21,494 nt of DNA, from the NCBI GenBank assembly GCA_024643445.1, contig JAHEMX010000001.1, positions 10,755-32,248 on the forward strand, read 5' to 3'. This DNA comes from Desulfobulbaceae bacterium. Lineage in GTDB: Bacteria > Desulfobacterota > Desulfobulbia > Desulfobulbales > Desulfocapsaceae. Under the pieces are notes generated by a model. That model saw only the letters and a list, made by a program, of their open reading frames with translations, was not told where the DNA came from and made no database searches. Below, one piece after another: positions 1 to 8,298 of this stretch. The position numbers were made by a program, and so were the translations under genes. Numbering within the stretch: the first letter of the stretch is position 1; each line of letters starts with the position of its first letter.

Positions 1-2863
1 CCCTTAATGTTTCAGAAGATACGCGATGCCCCCTTTCTGGAACCACATATGCAATTAGTTGTTTTCCAACAAACTCATCTTCCTGGACAATAACTGCCGC
101 TTCCTTAACTTCAGGCATGGCTCGAAGGGAGGAGGCCACCTCCTCCGGCTCAATGCGAAACCCGCGTATTTTCAGTTGATCGTCAAGACGCCCGAGGAAT
201 TCAATATTACCATCGCGCAATCGACGCGCTAGGTCACCGGTCTTGTAAAACCGCTCACCGCATGAGTTAATAACGAACTTTTCCGCAGTCAATTCCGGAT
301 GATTGAAGTATTCACGGGCCAAACCCGGTCCGCCTATATAAATCTCTCCTTTAATTCCGATTGGAACCGGATTGCTGTAGCGATCCATCACGTGGACAGT
401 ATTATTTGCGATGGGTTTACCAATGGGAATGGTGACGGCATCATCGGGGATGGATTCAACAAGGTACCAAGTGGCAAACGTGGTTGCCTCGGTGGGACCG
501 TACAAGTGTATAAGCTTCCGGGGCGGTCTGTTGGACAGCACAAGTGCCGCTGTTTTTGGATCCGAACTCTCTCCGCCGAAAAGAAGGGCCGTCAGGTTGG
601 CAAATGTGCAGGGAGCATCCTGTGCTATTCGATTGAACAGGGCGGTTGTCACGAACATCGCCGTAATACCATGCCGGTCGATTGCTGCAGCCAGGCCTTC
701 CGGGCTCAAGAACACATCCGTCGCTATGAAAACGAGTCGACCGCCGTTGGTTAAGGGCCCCCATATCTCCCAGGTTGCCGCATCGAAACAAGCGTTTGAC
801 ACCTGCGCGACGACGTCCTCCCGGGACAATTGAAGATAATCCGTTGCCACAACCAGTCTCATGATCGCCCGGTGACTTACCGCAACCCCTTTCGGCTGAC
901 CTGTCGAGCCCGAGGTAAAAATGATGTAGGCCAAGTCGTCTGGATCCGGTTCAAAAGCTAGATCATTGGCACTTTCATCATTTGGGCATAGATCGAGTTC
1001 TTCCACACATAACACTTGGTGAGTACCACTAGGTAATGCGGTCAGAAAGGTTTCCTGGGTTACAATCACCATCGCTCGACTATAGTTCAGCATCTGTAGC
1101 AAGCGAGCCGAAGGATAGTGCGGATCCAGAGGCATGTAAGCCCCTCCGGCCTTGAGGACAGCCAGCATCGCCACAACCATTCCCGGGCACCGCTCCATAA
1201 AAACACCCACCGGAGCACCTCTTAGCACGCCGCACTCAATCAGCCGACGGGCAAGCCGGTTAGCCCGGTCATTTAGTTCTTGGTAGGTTAAGCTTTCGGC
1301 AGTCCCCACGACAGCGATGTTTTCAGGGGTTTGACGGGTCCAACCCTCGACGAGCCTGCTAATGCAGTGGGCCTTCAAATAATCAGATGCCGTATTGTTC
1401 CAAGAATCCATCTGCCGCTGCTCGTTTGGTGTCATCAAGGGTAGCTGGCCGATGGGGCAATCTGGGTCCAAAGCACCTGCTTCCAGCACTGTTCGGTAGT
1501 GATCACACATCCTCGCAACAGACTCGGTGTCGAAAACGTCGGTATTATAATCGACTTGCACTGACAGCTTTTCAGGAGTTTCCAATAGTTCGAAGCTCAA
1601 ATTAACCTTCGCCGAGGTCGTTGCCGTCGATAGACGTTCCACCTTCGCATTCGGCAGACGGAGGTGAGTTTCCGGCCCTTTCTGGTAGCCAAACAGGGCC
1701 TGCAGTAAAGGTGTCGTCCCAGCGATTCTGTGTGGCCGAAGCTCTGCAACTACGCGGTCAAAGGGTACATCCTGATTTTCAAGAGCTGCGACAGTCAACT
1801 GACGAATTCTTTCAAGAAGCTCTTTGAAGGTTGGATTGTTGCTCAAATTTACACGCAGGGCGACGGTATTTATAAAGAAACCGATAAGCCCTTCCGTTTC
1901 TTCCCGAAGCCGCCCGGCGACAGGTATCCCGAACGCCAGGTCTTCTTGCCCAGTCCATCGGTGCAGAGCAACGGTGAACGCGGCCAACAGAGTCATGAAT
2001 GTCGTCACACCGCTCTTCAATCCTTTTGTATCTATAGATCGGCAGAGACGAATTGGCCAGATCGCTCTGTATGTGCCACCTGATTGTGCACGAAGGACCT
2101 GCCCTGGTTTGTCGTAGGGCAGATCAAGGGTCGCTGGAACACCTTTGAGGTGTTCGGTCCAGTATCGTAACTGACCGGTCGACCGATCCCCTGCCAAACG
2201 CTTTCGCTGCCAAACCGCATAATCGGTGTATTGTATGGGTAGTTTAGGCAAATCCAGAGAAATCTTGTTTAACATCGAGCCATACAGTAATGAAAGTTCT
2301 CCTAGCAGTACAGCCATCGACCAACCATCGGCGATTATGTGGTGGATACTAAATTGAAAGATATGATCGTCACTTGACATGCGGATAATATGTGCGCGGA
2401 AAAGATATCCAGCATGAAAATCAAAAGGGGTTTGGGCAAACTCAACGGTTAATTTTTGAGCGTAATCTTCACGGAGTGTCGCAGGTTCATACGTAAGATC
2501 CAAGAGAGGCAGGTTAAATGGAACCGGCGGCAGGATAATCTGTATTGGCTGGTCGTTCGTTGCCCGAAACGCAGATCGGAGGGATTCGTGCCGCTCGGTC
2601 AGGGATGATAGCGCGTTCTCCAATACACCCCGCTCGATCAATCCCCGGATTCGATAAACATGGCTGAGAATGTACGTTGTATTCTCAGGTCCTAGTTGTT
2701 CCAGGAACCATAAACGTTCTTGCAGAGGCGAAAGGCAAGCGGGTCCATCCCCCCTTCTCTTCGGTATTGCTCGTTCTGCTGCTGACAGCTCTCGAACCCG
2801 ACGATTGAAAAGCTCGCGTTTTACCGGAGAGAGTGCCTCAATACGGCGAGGCTGCTGGCTCAT
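1..2863 (-). CDS. Nonribosomal peptide synthetase, C-A domains (3' end outside window)
   Basis: Starts at ATG 2863, overlapping the PKS stop as ATGA, and stays open to the left edge (954 codons visible). An N-terminal linker of about 40 residues precedes a condensation domain of LCL-like appearance: SPLQERLWFLEQL early, the catalytic HHIIADG motif at 174-180, DYAVWQR, IGFFINT and NQDVPFDR. The adenylation domain follows: TSGSTGQPKG from 650, FDAATWE at 693-699, YGPTE at 788-792 and KIRGFR at 898-903. Aligned by eye to GrsA, the pocket residues read D-A-W-F-L-G-L-T-F (the tenth lies outside), which suggests a hydrophobic amino acid, perhaps leucine- or valine-like; this is a weak call. The C domain should accept the beta-hydroxyacyl chain from the upstream PKS carrier and join it to the activated amino acid. 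The carrier domain and anything after it are not visible. Confidence 0.95.
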   Translation of the reverse strand, partial: MSQQPRRIEALSPVKRELFNRRVRELSAAERAIPKRRGDGPACLSPLQERLWFLEQLGPENTTYILSHVYRIRGLIERGVLENALSSLTERHESLRSAFRATNDQPIQIILPPVPFNLPLLDLTYEPATLREDYAQKLTVEFAQTPFDFHAGYLFRAHIIRMSSDDHIFQFSIHHIIADGWSMAVLLGELSLLYGSMLNKISLDLPKLPIQYTDYAVWQRKRLAGDRSTGQLRYWTEHLKGVPATLDLPYDKPGQVLRAQSGGTYRAIWPIRLCRSIDTKGLKSGVTTFMTLLAAFTVALHRWTGQEDLAFGIPVAGRLREETEGLIGFFINTVALRVNLSNNPTFKELLERIRQLTVAALENQDVPFDRVVAELRPHRIAGTTPLLQALFGYQKGPETHLRLPNAKVERLSTATTSAKVNLSFELLETPEKLSVQVDYNTDVFDTESVARMCDHYRTVLEAGALDPDCPIGQLPLMTPNEQRQMDSWNNTASDYLKAHCISRLVEGWTRQTPENIAVVGTAESLTYQELNDRANRLARRLIECGVLRGAPVGVFMERCPGMVVAMLAVLKAGGAYMPLDPHYPSARLLQMLNYSRAMVIVTQETFLTALPSGTHQVLCVEELDLCPNDESANDLAFEPDPDDLAYIIFTSGSTGQPKGVAVSHRAIMRLVVATDYLQLSREDVVAQVSNACFDAATWEIWGPLTNGGRLVFIATDVFLSPEGLAAAIDRHGITAMFVTTALFNRIAQDAPCTFANLTALLFGGESSDPKTAALVLSNRPPRKLIHLYGPTEATTFATWYLVESIPDDAVTIPIGKPIANNTVHVMDRYSNPVPIGIKGEIYIGGPGLAREYFNHPELTAEKFVINSCGERFYKTGDLARRLRDGNIEFLGRLDDQLKIRGFRIEPEEVASSLRAMPEVKEAAVIVQEDEFVGKQLIAYVVPERGHRVSSETLR

Positions 2864-5800
2864 GATGACTTATCCATCAAGAGACGCTTGGCCTCTTCTT
2901 CAGTTAATTTCTCTATTTCACTGAACAATGCAGTCTCCTCCTCCGGCATGATATACAGATCATTTCCAGAGTTGAGATAGTCGGCCAGCGCAGCCACCGT
3001 TTCAAGATCAAATAGAGCTTTGATTGGAATCATATAGCCAAATGCCTTTCGAAGACGAGAAATCATTTGGACGCCAAGGAGGGAATGACCGCCCAGCTCA
3101 AAAAAGTTGTCGTGGATCCCGATGAGATCGATACCCAGCAGCTCCTGCCAGATCTTGACGATATTTTTTTGACTTTCTGTTGTGGGCGGCAGATATGGAT
3201 TCAGCAATTCCGGGCGGGGATGCAGTGTCCCGATCGGCCCTGCGATATTCGTCTCATCCTCGATCCGAGGATTTGGTGTCCAGGTACGAATCCGGCGATT
3301 CAGGTCGCCGGTGGAAACGATAACCTGTTCGACATCGCTCATTGCAAAAATTCTGCGGAATGCCTCAATGCCTTCTTTAGCCGTAAGCGCATATTCTGCA
3401 ATCGTAGCTCCAATATTGGTATCAATACCCTTAAAATTCCAAGAGTCCCAATTAACGCTGATCATGGGCGTTTTTGAGGATCGACTGCGTTCTTGGGCAT
3501 GGACGTCCATGAACGCATTTGCAGCCGCGTATGGACCGTATCCAAGACCTCCAAGGACCGAAGAAATTGAAGAAAACAACATAAAAAAATCTATCGGCTG
3601 ATCTTTAAAAACATCTTCAAGCATAAAAAGGCCGGCAGCTTTCGCTTCGAATTGAGTTTCACTTTGACTCCGTTCCAGGGAATCGATAGTGCTGAAAGCA
3701 CCCCGAGACAGCACACCGGCAGCATGGAAAACCCCATGAATCATTCCGAACTGTTTGCTCGCGGCCTCTACCACCGCAGCCATTTGTTTCCGGTCGGCCA
3801 CGTTCGCAGTAGCAACCATCACAGCGAAGCCTCTATCTTCGAGTTGTCGGACCCTCTGAATTCGCCGGGTGATGATTTCATCTCCCGCGTGAATTTTTAG
3901 CCAGTCATCCCATGAGGTCCGCTCAGGCATATCGGAACGTCCCACGAGCACGAGTTTCGCATTGAATTCTTCAGCCAGATAATCGGCCAGAGCAAGCCCG
4001 ATATCACCGAGGCCTCCAGTGATCAGGTAAACGCCCCCCTGCCGCAACAGCAGGGCTTTATTGGCAGGTGAATTTACCTTCAGCGGTTCGAAAGTTTTGA
4101 GCCATCGGTATGCGCCACGGAGGGCAATCTCAACTTCTTCGCTTTTCGACGTAATTTCATCTATTACCTTCTTTACCAGGTTATCCCTTTGAGCAGATTT
4201 TGCCTCGTCGATATCCAAATCAATGCTCCGACAGACTAGTCCAGGATATTCTTGGGGTATGACTTTGCTCAATCCCAATAGTGTGGCCAAAGCGGGCTGG
4301 AGTTTTTCATGCCCCGTCACTAACTGAATACCGGTTGTAACGATAACCAGTTGAGAATCATTCAGCGTCATCCGTCTACCAATTGTTTTCGCAAGCGAGA
4401 TGAGGCTATAGTAGCCTATTTCCTGAAAAAGGTTGAAAATGTCCAAGCTAGAGGAATCCTCGGGGGGTAAGATGGACCAGGTGTGTATGACGTTAGAGGG
4501 AATGACACGTTCGGACAGTAACGCATCCAATAACTTTTCATAATCCTTTTCAATTCGGGGATTGATAGTGAATTCCTGATCCGAATTCCGATAAAATTCG
4601 GCTCCTGCCCATGCCGTGATCACTTTGCACCCGATATCTCGAAGCAGTTCAGCGAGGTCGCTTCCAAACCCTGATTTTTCTGCGAGGACAAGGTAGGTCG
4701 AATCATTCGCGGTGCTATCCGGATTAATTACGAGAGGCGCGCGTTTCCAGGAAGGAACATAAAACCAGTCTGCAATGTCGAGCTTTCGCCCATCCTGGGT
4801 TAAGCGATACAGATTTTCGATCGAATTAAAAGTCGGTTCGACCCAGTAGTGCCGGCGGTCAAAGGGATAGGTGGGGAGAGGAATTCGCCGCCTACGTTCA
4901 CCGCTGTGCAAGCCCGCCCAATTGACATTGACTCCGTGCAGCCATAGTTTGGCAAGGGTCGAGAGTGCCGTTTCATCCGTGGGTTGCTCTGCGCTTACAT
5001 TTGGACTGCTTGACAGAATTTTTGCAGATATTGCGCCGGAAGTATTACGTCTTATTGAGTCGGTGAGGGTTTGTCCGGGACCAACTTCCAGGAGTATGGG
5101 ATTATCGAGATCCATTACACTTTTCAGGGCAGGATAAAACTTTACAGGGTTTCGAAATTGCCAACTCCAGTATTCCGGACTCTTCAGTTCGCCTTCCTCA
5201 GCCCATCGCCCCAAGTTGCATGAGGCGAAAGGGATAGTCGGAACGTTCAACTTCAGGGACGAAATGATGTTTTTCAACTGAGGAATGCTTGGGTCCAGCA
5301 TTGCCGAATGATAGGCTCGGGCGATTGGAACCTGTATAAATGCCACCCGCAGATTTCTTAGCTTGAGCATCAGTTCGGCCAAAGGTTCCGGTTTGCCGGA
5401 AACGATACAATGTCTCGGTCCGTTGTCGATGGCTACGGACAGTTCTGATTGAAGGTGCTCAGCGATTTGATCGGCGCCCATGGAAACGGCGAGCATCCCC
5501 CCGGTCGGTAAGGTCTCTGAAAAGCGACTTCGCGCCATGACCAACTTCAGCGCGTCGGTTTCCGACAACACACCGGTCACGCAAGCTGCTGCGATTTCAC
5601 CACTGCTGTAGCCGAGCACCGCCTTGGGGCAAACGCCCCAACCGATCCACAACCTTGCTAAGGAATAGCTGGTGATAAAATTTGCCGGATAGCTCAGGAG
5701 CGGTCGCTTCAGCTTCACTGCCGCAGCATGCTTATCTCCTGATGAAGGAAAAACCACCTCCCGCAAATCAAAGCCGGATTCTGCTATCACCTGATCGCAG

Positions 5801-7494
5801 CAACGGTTGAATGTCTCTCGGAATACCGTCTCATTCTGATAAATTTCACGAGCCATATTAACGTGCTCTGAACCTAATCCAGGGAACATGAATACTACGG
5901 GTCTGTCCTGCTTGGCTGCTCTTCCCGAGAGTATTCGTTCAGGATATACGCCCCTCAGGATATCAATCACCTCACCGGATGACCCACTCAAAATAGCCTG
6001 ACGATTACGCATCCCCTTCCGGCCGACCTGTAAAGTGTGACACACATCTGCGAGGTTGACATCCCTGTTTCGCGCCAGCCAGTCAGCCCAGATTTCCGAA
6101 GCTGCTTTGAGGGCGGTATCGGTTTTTGCGGATAAAATAAACAGTTGCTTCCCTTTCCCAGGAGAAGTGGGTTTCTGGGCTGGAGCTTCTTCCAGGATGG
6201 TATAGGCGTTCGTGCCTCCGATCCCGAACGAAGCCACTCCCGCTCGTCGGGGATACCCATCCACCAACCACGGTGAAAGCTTTGTATTGATGTAAAATGG
6301 CGAATCGGTGATATCGATAGCCGGATTAAGGTGAGTGAAGTTCAAAGTTGGCGGAATCGCCTGGTGCTCCATGGATAAAACCACCTTAATCAGACCCACC
6401 ACTCCAGAGGTCACGTTGGTATGTCCGATGTTGGTCTTCACCGAACCCAGCGCACAGTATGGCTTTCTTTTAGCAGTTTTACCGAAAACTCTGGTCAGGG
6501 CATCCACTTCAATTGGATCACCCGTAGCAGTTGCCGTCCCGTGAGCTTCGATATATGATATCGTTTCAGGGCTGATTCCTGCCTCGAAAAGCGAACGTCG
6601 CAGCACCTCTGCCTGCCCTTCCGCACTCGGCGCGGTGTAACCGGACTTGGATGCCCCATCGTTGTTAACGGCGGTACCTTTCAATACCGCACGAATGGTG
6701 TCCCCTTCGGCCAGTGCATCGGCTAGACGCTTCAGAACGATTACCCCCACGCCGGGAGTAAAAATAGTCCCCTCTGCATCGATATCGAAGGTCCGGGTTT
6801 TTCCGTCCGAGGAGACAATACCGCCAGGTTTGGAAATATATCCCGCTCTTTCAGGAACATGCACCGAAGCCCCTCCGGCCATTGCCATATCACATTCACG
6901 CTGCAGCAAACTCTGAGCCGCCAGGTGCACAGCCACAAGGGATGAAGAGCATGCCGTCTGTACGGAAACAGCGGGCCCTTTCAGGTTTAAGGCGAAAGCC
7001 ACTCGGGTAGCAAGAAAATCGGGTGCGTTAGCGAATCTCAGTTGAAAAGGGTCTTGGTATTTGAGGATCTCGGAGTTAAACAGGAGGTTATTTGTTAAAT
7101 ATGCACTCGTACCAGCGCTCGCATATATACCGATCAAGCCATTATATTGGAACGAGTCGTAGCCTGCAGACTCCAAAGCTTCCCATACACATTCCATGAA
7201 GAGCCGGTGCTGAGGATCGCTGATCTCCGCTTCCCTTGGGCTGAAGCCGAAGAAGGGTGCATCGAACAAATCAATACCGTCCAATATCCCCCCGGCCCGA
7301 ACATAGCCTGGATCAAGGACATCGAGGGGTCTCAGTGAGGAGGACTGCACCTCTTCCGGCTCAAAGGTTTGAACCGAGTCTACCCCATCACGCAGGTTCA
7401 GCCAAAACTGATGAAGAGAATTCGCGCCGGGCAGCCGCGCCGCCATGCCGATTATGGCGATATCTGATTGTCCTGTGTGATGGGTCGTGTTCAT
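2860..7494 (-). CDS. Type I polyketide synthase module, KS-AT-KR-ACP
   Basis: This 1544-aa protein is one extension module. The ketosynthase (about 10-435) has Cys182 in TACSSS, His318 in EAHGT and Lys353/His358 in KTNIGH, so it should be active. The acyltransferase (about 533-830) has GYSSGE with nucleophile Ser630 and RAYH at 726-729, which is closer to the malonyl HAFH motif than to YASH. A structural region leads to a ketoreductase (about 1150-1400) with TGGLGDIG at 1159-1166, Lys1285, the FSS serine near 1309, Tyr1322 and Asn1326. No dehydratase, enoylreductase or thioesterase motif is seen. The carrier domain has LGGHSL with Ser1471 as the phosphopantetheine site. An acidic helical tail (EIEKLTEEEAKRLL) resembles tails of carriers that feed a following module. 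The N-terminus has no loading or coiled-coil docking domain. ATG 7494 has GAGG 8 nt upstream and overlaps the PPTase stop (ATGA). Predicted product: a beta-hydroxyacyl-ACP handed to the NRPS. Confidence 0.96.
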   Translation of the reverse strand: MNTTHHTGQSDIAIIGMAARLPGANSLHQFWLNLRDGVDSVQTFEPEEVQSSSLRPLDVLDPGYVRAGGILDGIDLFDAPFFGFSPREAEISDPQHRLFMECVWEALESAGYDSFQYNGLIGIYASAGTSAYLTNNLLFNSEILKYQDPFQLRFANAPDFLATRVAFALNLKGPAVSVQTACSSSLVAVHLAAQSLLQRECDMAMAGGASVHVPERAGYISKPGGIVSSDGKTRTFDIDAEGTIFTPGVGVIVLKRLADALAEGDTIRAVLKGTAVNNDGASKSGYTAPSAEGQAEVLRRSLFEAGISPETISYIEAHGTATATGDPIEVDALTRVFGKTAKRKPYCALGSVKTNIGHTNVTSGVVGLIKVVLSMEHQAIPPTLNFTHLNPAIDITDSPFYINTKLSPWLVDGYPRRAGVASFGIGGTNAYTILEEAPAQKPTSPGKGKQLFILSAKTDTALKAASEIWADWLARNRDVNLADVCHTLQVGRKGMRNRQAILSGSSGEVIDILRGVYPERILSGRAAKQDRPVVFMFPGLGSEHVNMAREIYQNETVFRETFNRCCDQVIAESGFDLREVVFPSSGDKHAAAVKLKRPLLSYPANFITSYSLARLWIGWGVCPKAVLGYSSGEIAAACVTGVLSETDALKLVMARSRFSETLPTGGMLAVSMGADQIAEHLQSELSVAIDNGPRHCIVSGKPEPLAELMLKLRNLRVAFIQVPIARAYHSAMLDPSIPQLKNIISSLKLNVPTIPFASCNLGRWAEEGELKSPEYWSWQFRNPVKFYPALKSVMDLDNPILLEVGPGQTLTDSIRRNTSGAISAKILSSSPNVSAEQPTDETALSTLAKLWLHGVNVNWAGLHSGERRRRIPLPTYPFDRRHYWVEPTFNSIENLYRLTQDGRKLDIADWFYVPSWKRAPLVINPDSTANDSTYLVLAEKSGFGSDLAELLRDIGCKVITAWAGAEFYRNSDQEFTINPRIEKDYEKLLDALLSERVIPSNVIHTWSILPPEDSSSLDIFNLFQEIGYYSLISLAKTIGRRMTLNDSQLVIVTTGIQLVTGHEKLQPALATLLGLSKVIPQEYPGLVCRSIDLDIDEAKSAQRDNLVKKVIDEITSKSEEVEIALRGAYRWLKTFEPLKVNSPANKALLLRQGGVYLITGGLGDIGLALADYLAEEFNAKLVLVGRSDMPERTSWDDWLKIHAGDEIITRRIQRVRQLEDRGFAVMVATANVADRKQMAAVVEAASKQFGMIHGVFHAAGVLSRGAFSTIDSLERSQSETQFEAKAAGLFMLEDVFKDQPIDFFMLFSSISSVLGGLGYGPYAAANAFMDVHAQERSRSSKTPMISVNWDSWNFKGIDTNIGATIAEYALTAKEGIEAFRRIFAMSDVEQVIVSTGDLNRRIRTWTPNPRIEDETNIAGPIGTLHPRPELLNPYLPPTTESQKNIVKIWQELLGIDLIGIHDNFFELGGHSLLGVQMISRLRKAFGYMIPIKALFDLETVAALADYLNSGNDLYIMPEEETALFSEIEKLTEEEAKRLLMDKSS

Positions 7495-8288
7495 AGTTGA
7501 TCCCTCGTTTTTGGCCGCTGGTTCATAAGTTCCTTACCTTCCTGGTCCATTATTCGGCAGGTGACTTCTGTCCGTTTTGAGGAATCCTCACCTTTGCGCC
7601 CTACGGCAATAGCCATCATGTGGCTGACGGTTGGTTGAAAAAGCTGTAGCCGCCATTTTAGAATGGACGGGATACCTCCCCAGGGTGCGACAGCCATGTC
7701 TACCTCTTCATGTGGCCCGATTCTCATTGTCACTGCCTTCAATGGCATCCCCATACCCAGACCACAGGCCTTAGCGAACGCCTCCTTAAGCACCCAATAC
7801 TCGTATAGCCTCCTTTGTCGCTGTTTTGGCGAAAGTGCGTTACAAGCATGTTGCTCGAAGGCTGAGAGGTATAAGGCAGAGGTTTCACTGATTGCACCAT
7901 TTGTCTGCATCAATTCTACGTCCACTCCAACGGGCGCGCTCAGTGACACAGCACAGGCAACCAGCCCATTGGTATGCGAAAGGTTGAACTGGAACTGCGG
8001 CCATCGTAAAGATTCCTTCAACCGGGGCTTTCCCATGGCATCGGCTTCGAACTGCCATTCCCTGGGGTTGACATCAACGTAACTACTTAAGGCTGACCTA
8101 ACCAGCCAGTGGGCAGCGGTATACTGAAAGGCTGATTCTGGTCGAATCAGCTTTTCACAGCGCTGCCTCTCCTTGGCGTCGAGCACAGCATACCAGTCAT
8201 CGAAATTCTTTACGCCATCATTCTCGCAGGTCATCAGCCAGGCATCTACGCCACCATTTTCGAGCCGATTCATCAATTTGCACCGCAA
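7491..8288 (-). CDS. Sfp-type 4'-phosphopantetheinyl transferase
   Basis: It transfers phosphopantetheine from CoA to the conserved serine of carrier domains, here presumably the PKS ACP and the NRPS carrier. Family motifs are in order: KPRL, FNLSHT (101-106), GVDVE with metal ligands Asp123 and Glu125, and WVLKEAFAKACG with Lys168 and Glu169. The start is uncertain. I chose TTG 8288 because GAGG sits 7 nt upstream and it begins 10 bp after the sulfotransferase stop, giving 265 aa. ATG 8273 (260 aa) is also compatible with the fold but has only GGTG upstream. A TTG at 8342 would overlap the sulfotransferase by 44 bp and add sequence not expected in the family. A basic C-terminal tail follows the core domain. 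Its place between tailoring and synthase genes, with the ATGA overlap to the PKS, supports a dedicated role in this cluster. Confidence 0.93.
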   Translation of the reverse strand: MRCKLMNRLENGGVDAWLMTCENDGVKNFDDWYAVLDAKERQRCEKLIRPESAFQYTAAHWLVRSALSSYVDVNPREWQFEADAMGKPRLKESLRWPQFQFNLSHTNGLVACAVSLSAPVGVDVELMQTNGAISETSALYLSAFEQHACNALSPKQRQRRLYEYWVLKEAFAKACGLGMGMPLKAVTMRIGPHEEVDMAVAPWGGIPSILKWRLQLFQPTVSHMMAIAVGRKGEDSSKRTEVTCRIMDQEGKELMNQRPKTRDQL

Positions 8289-8298
8289 TAAATTTCCT

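Noticed and set aside
299..833. Open frames on the plus strand and other minus frames inside the NRPS A domain
   Set aside because: They lie opposite or out of frame to a continuous adenylation-domain frame with all core motifs and show no family features of their own.
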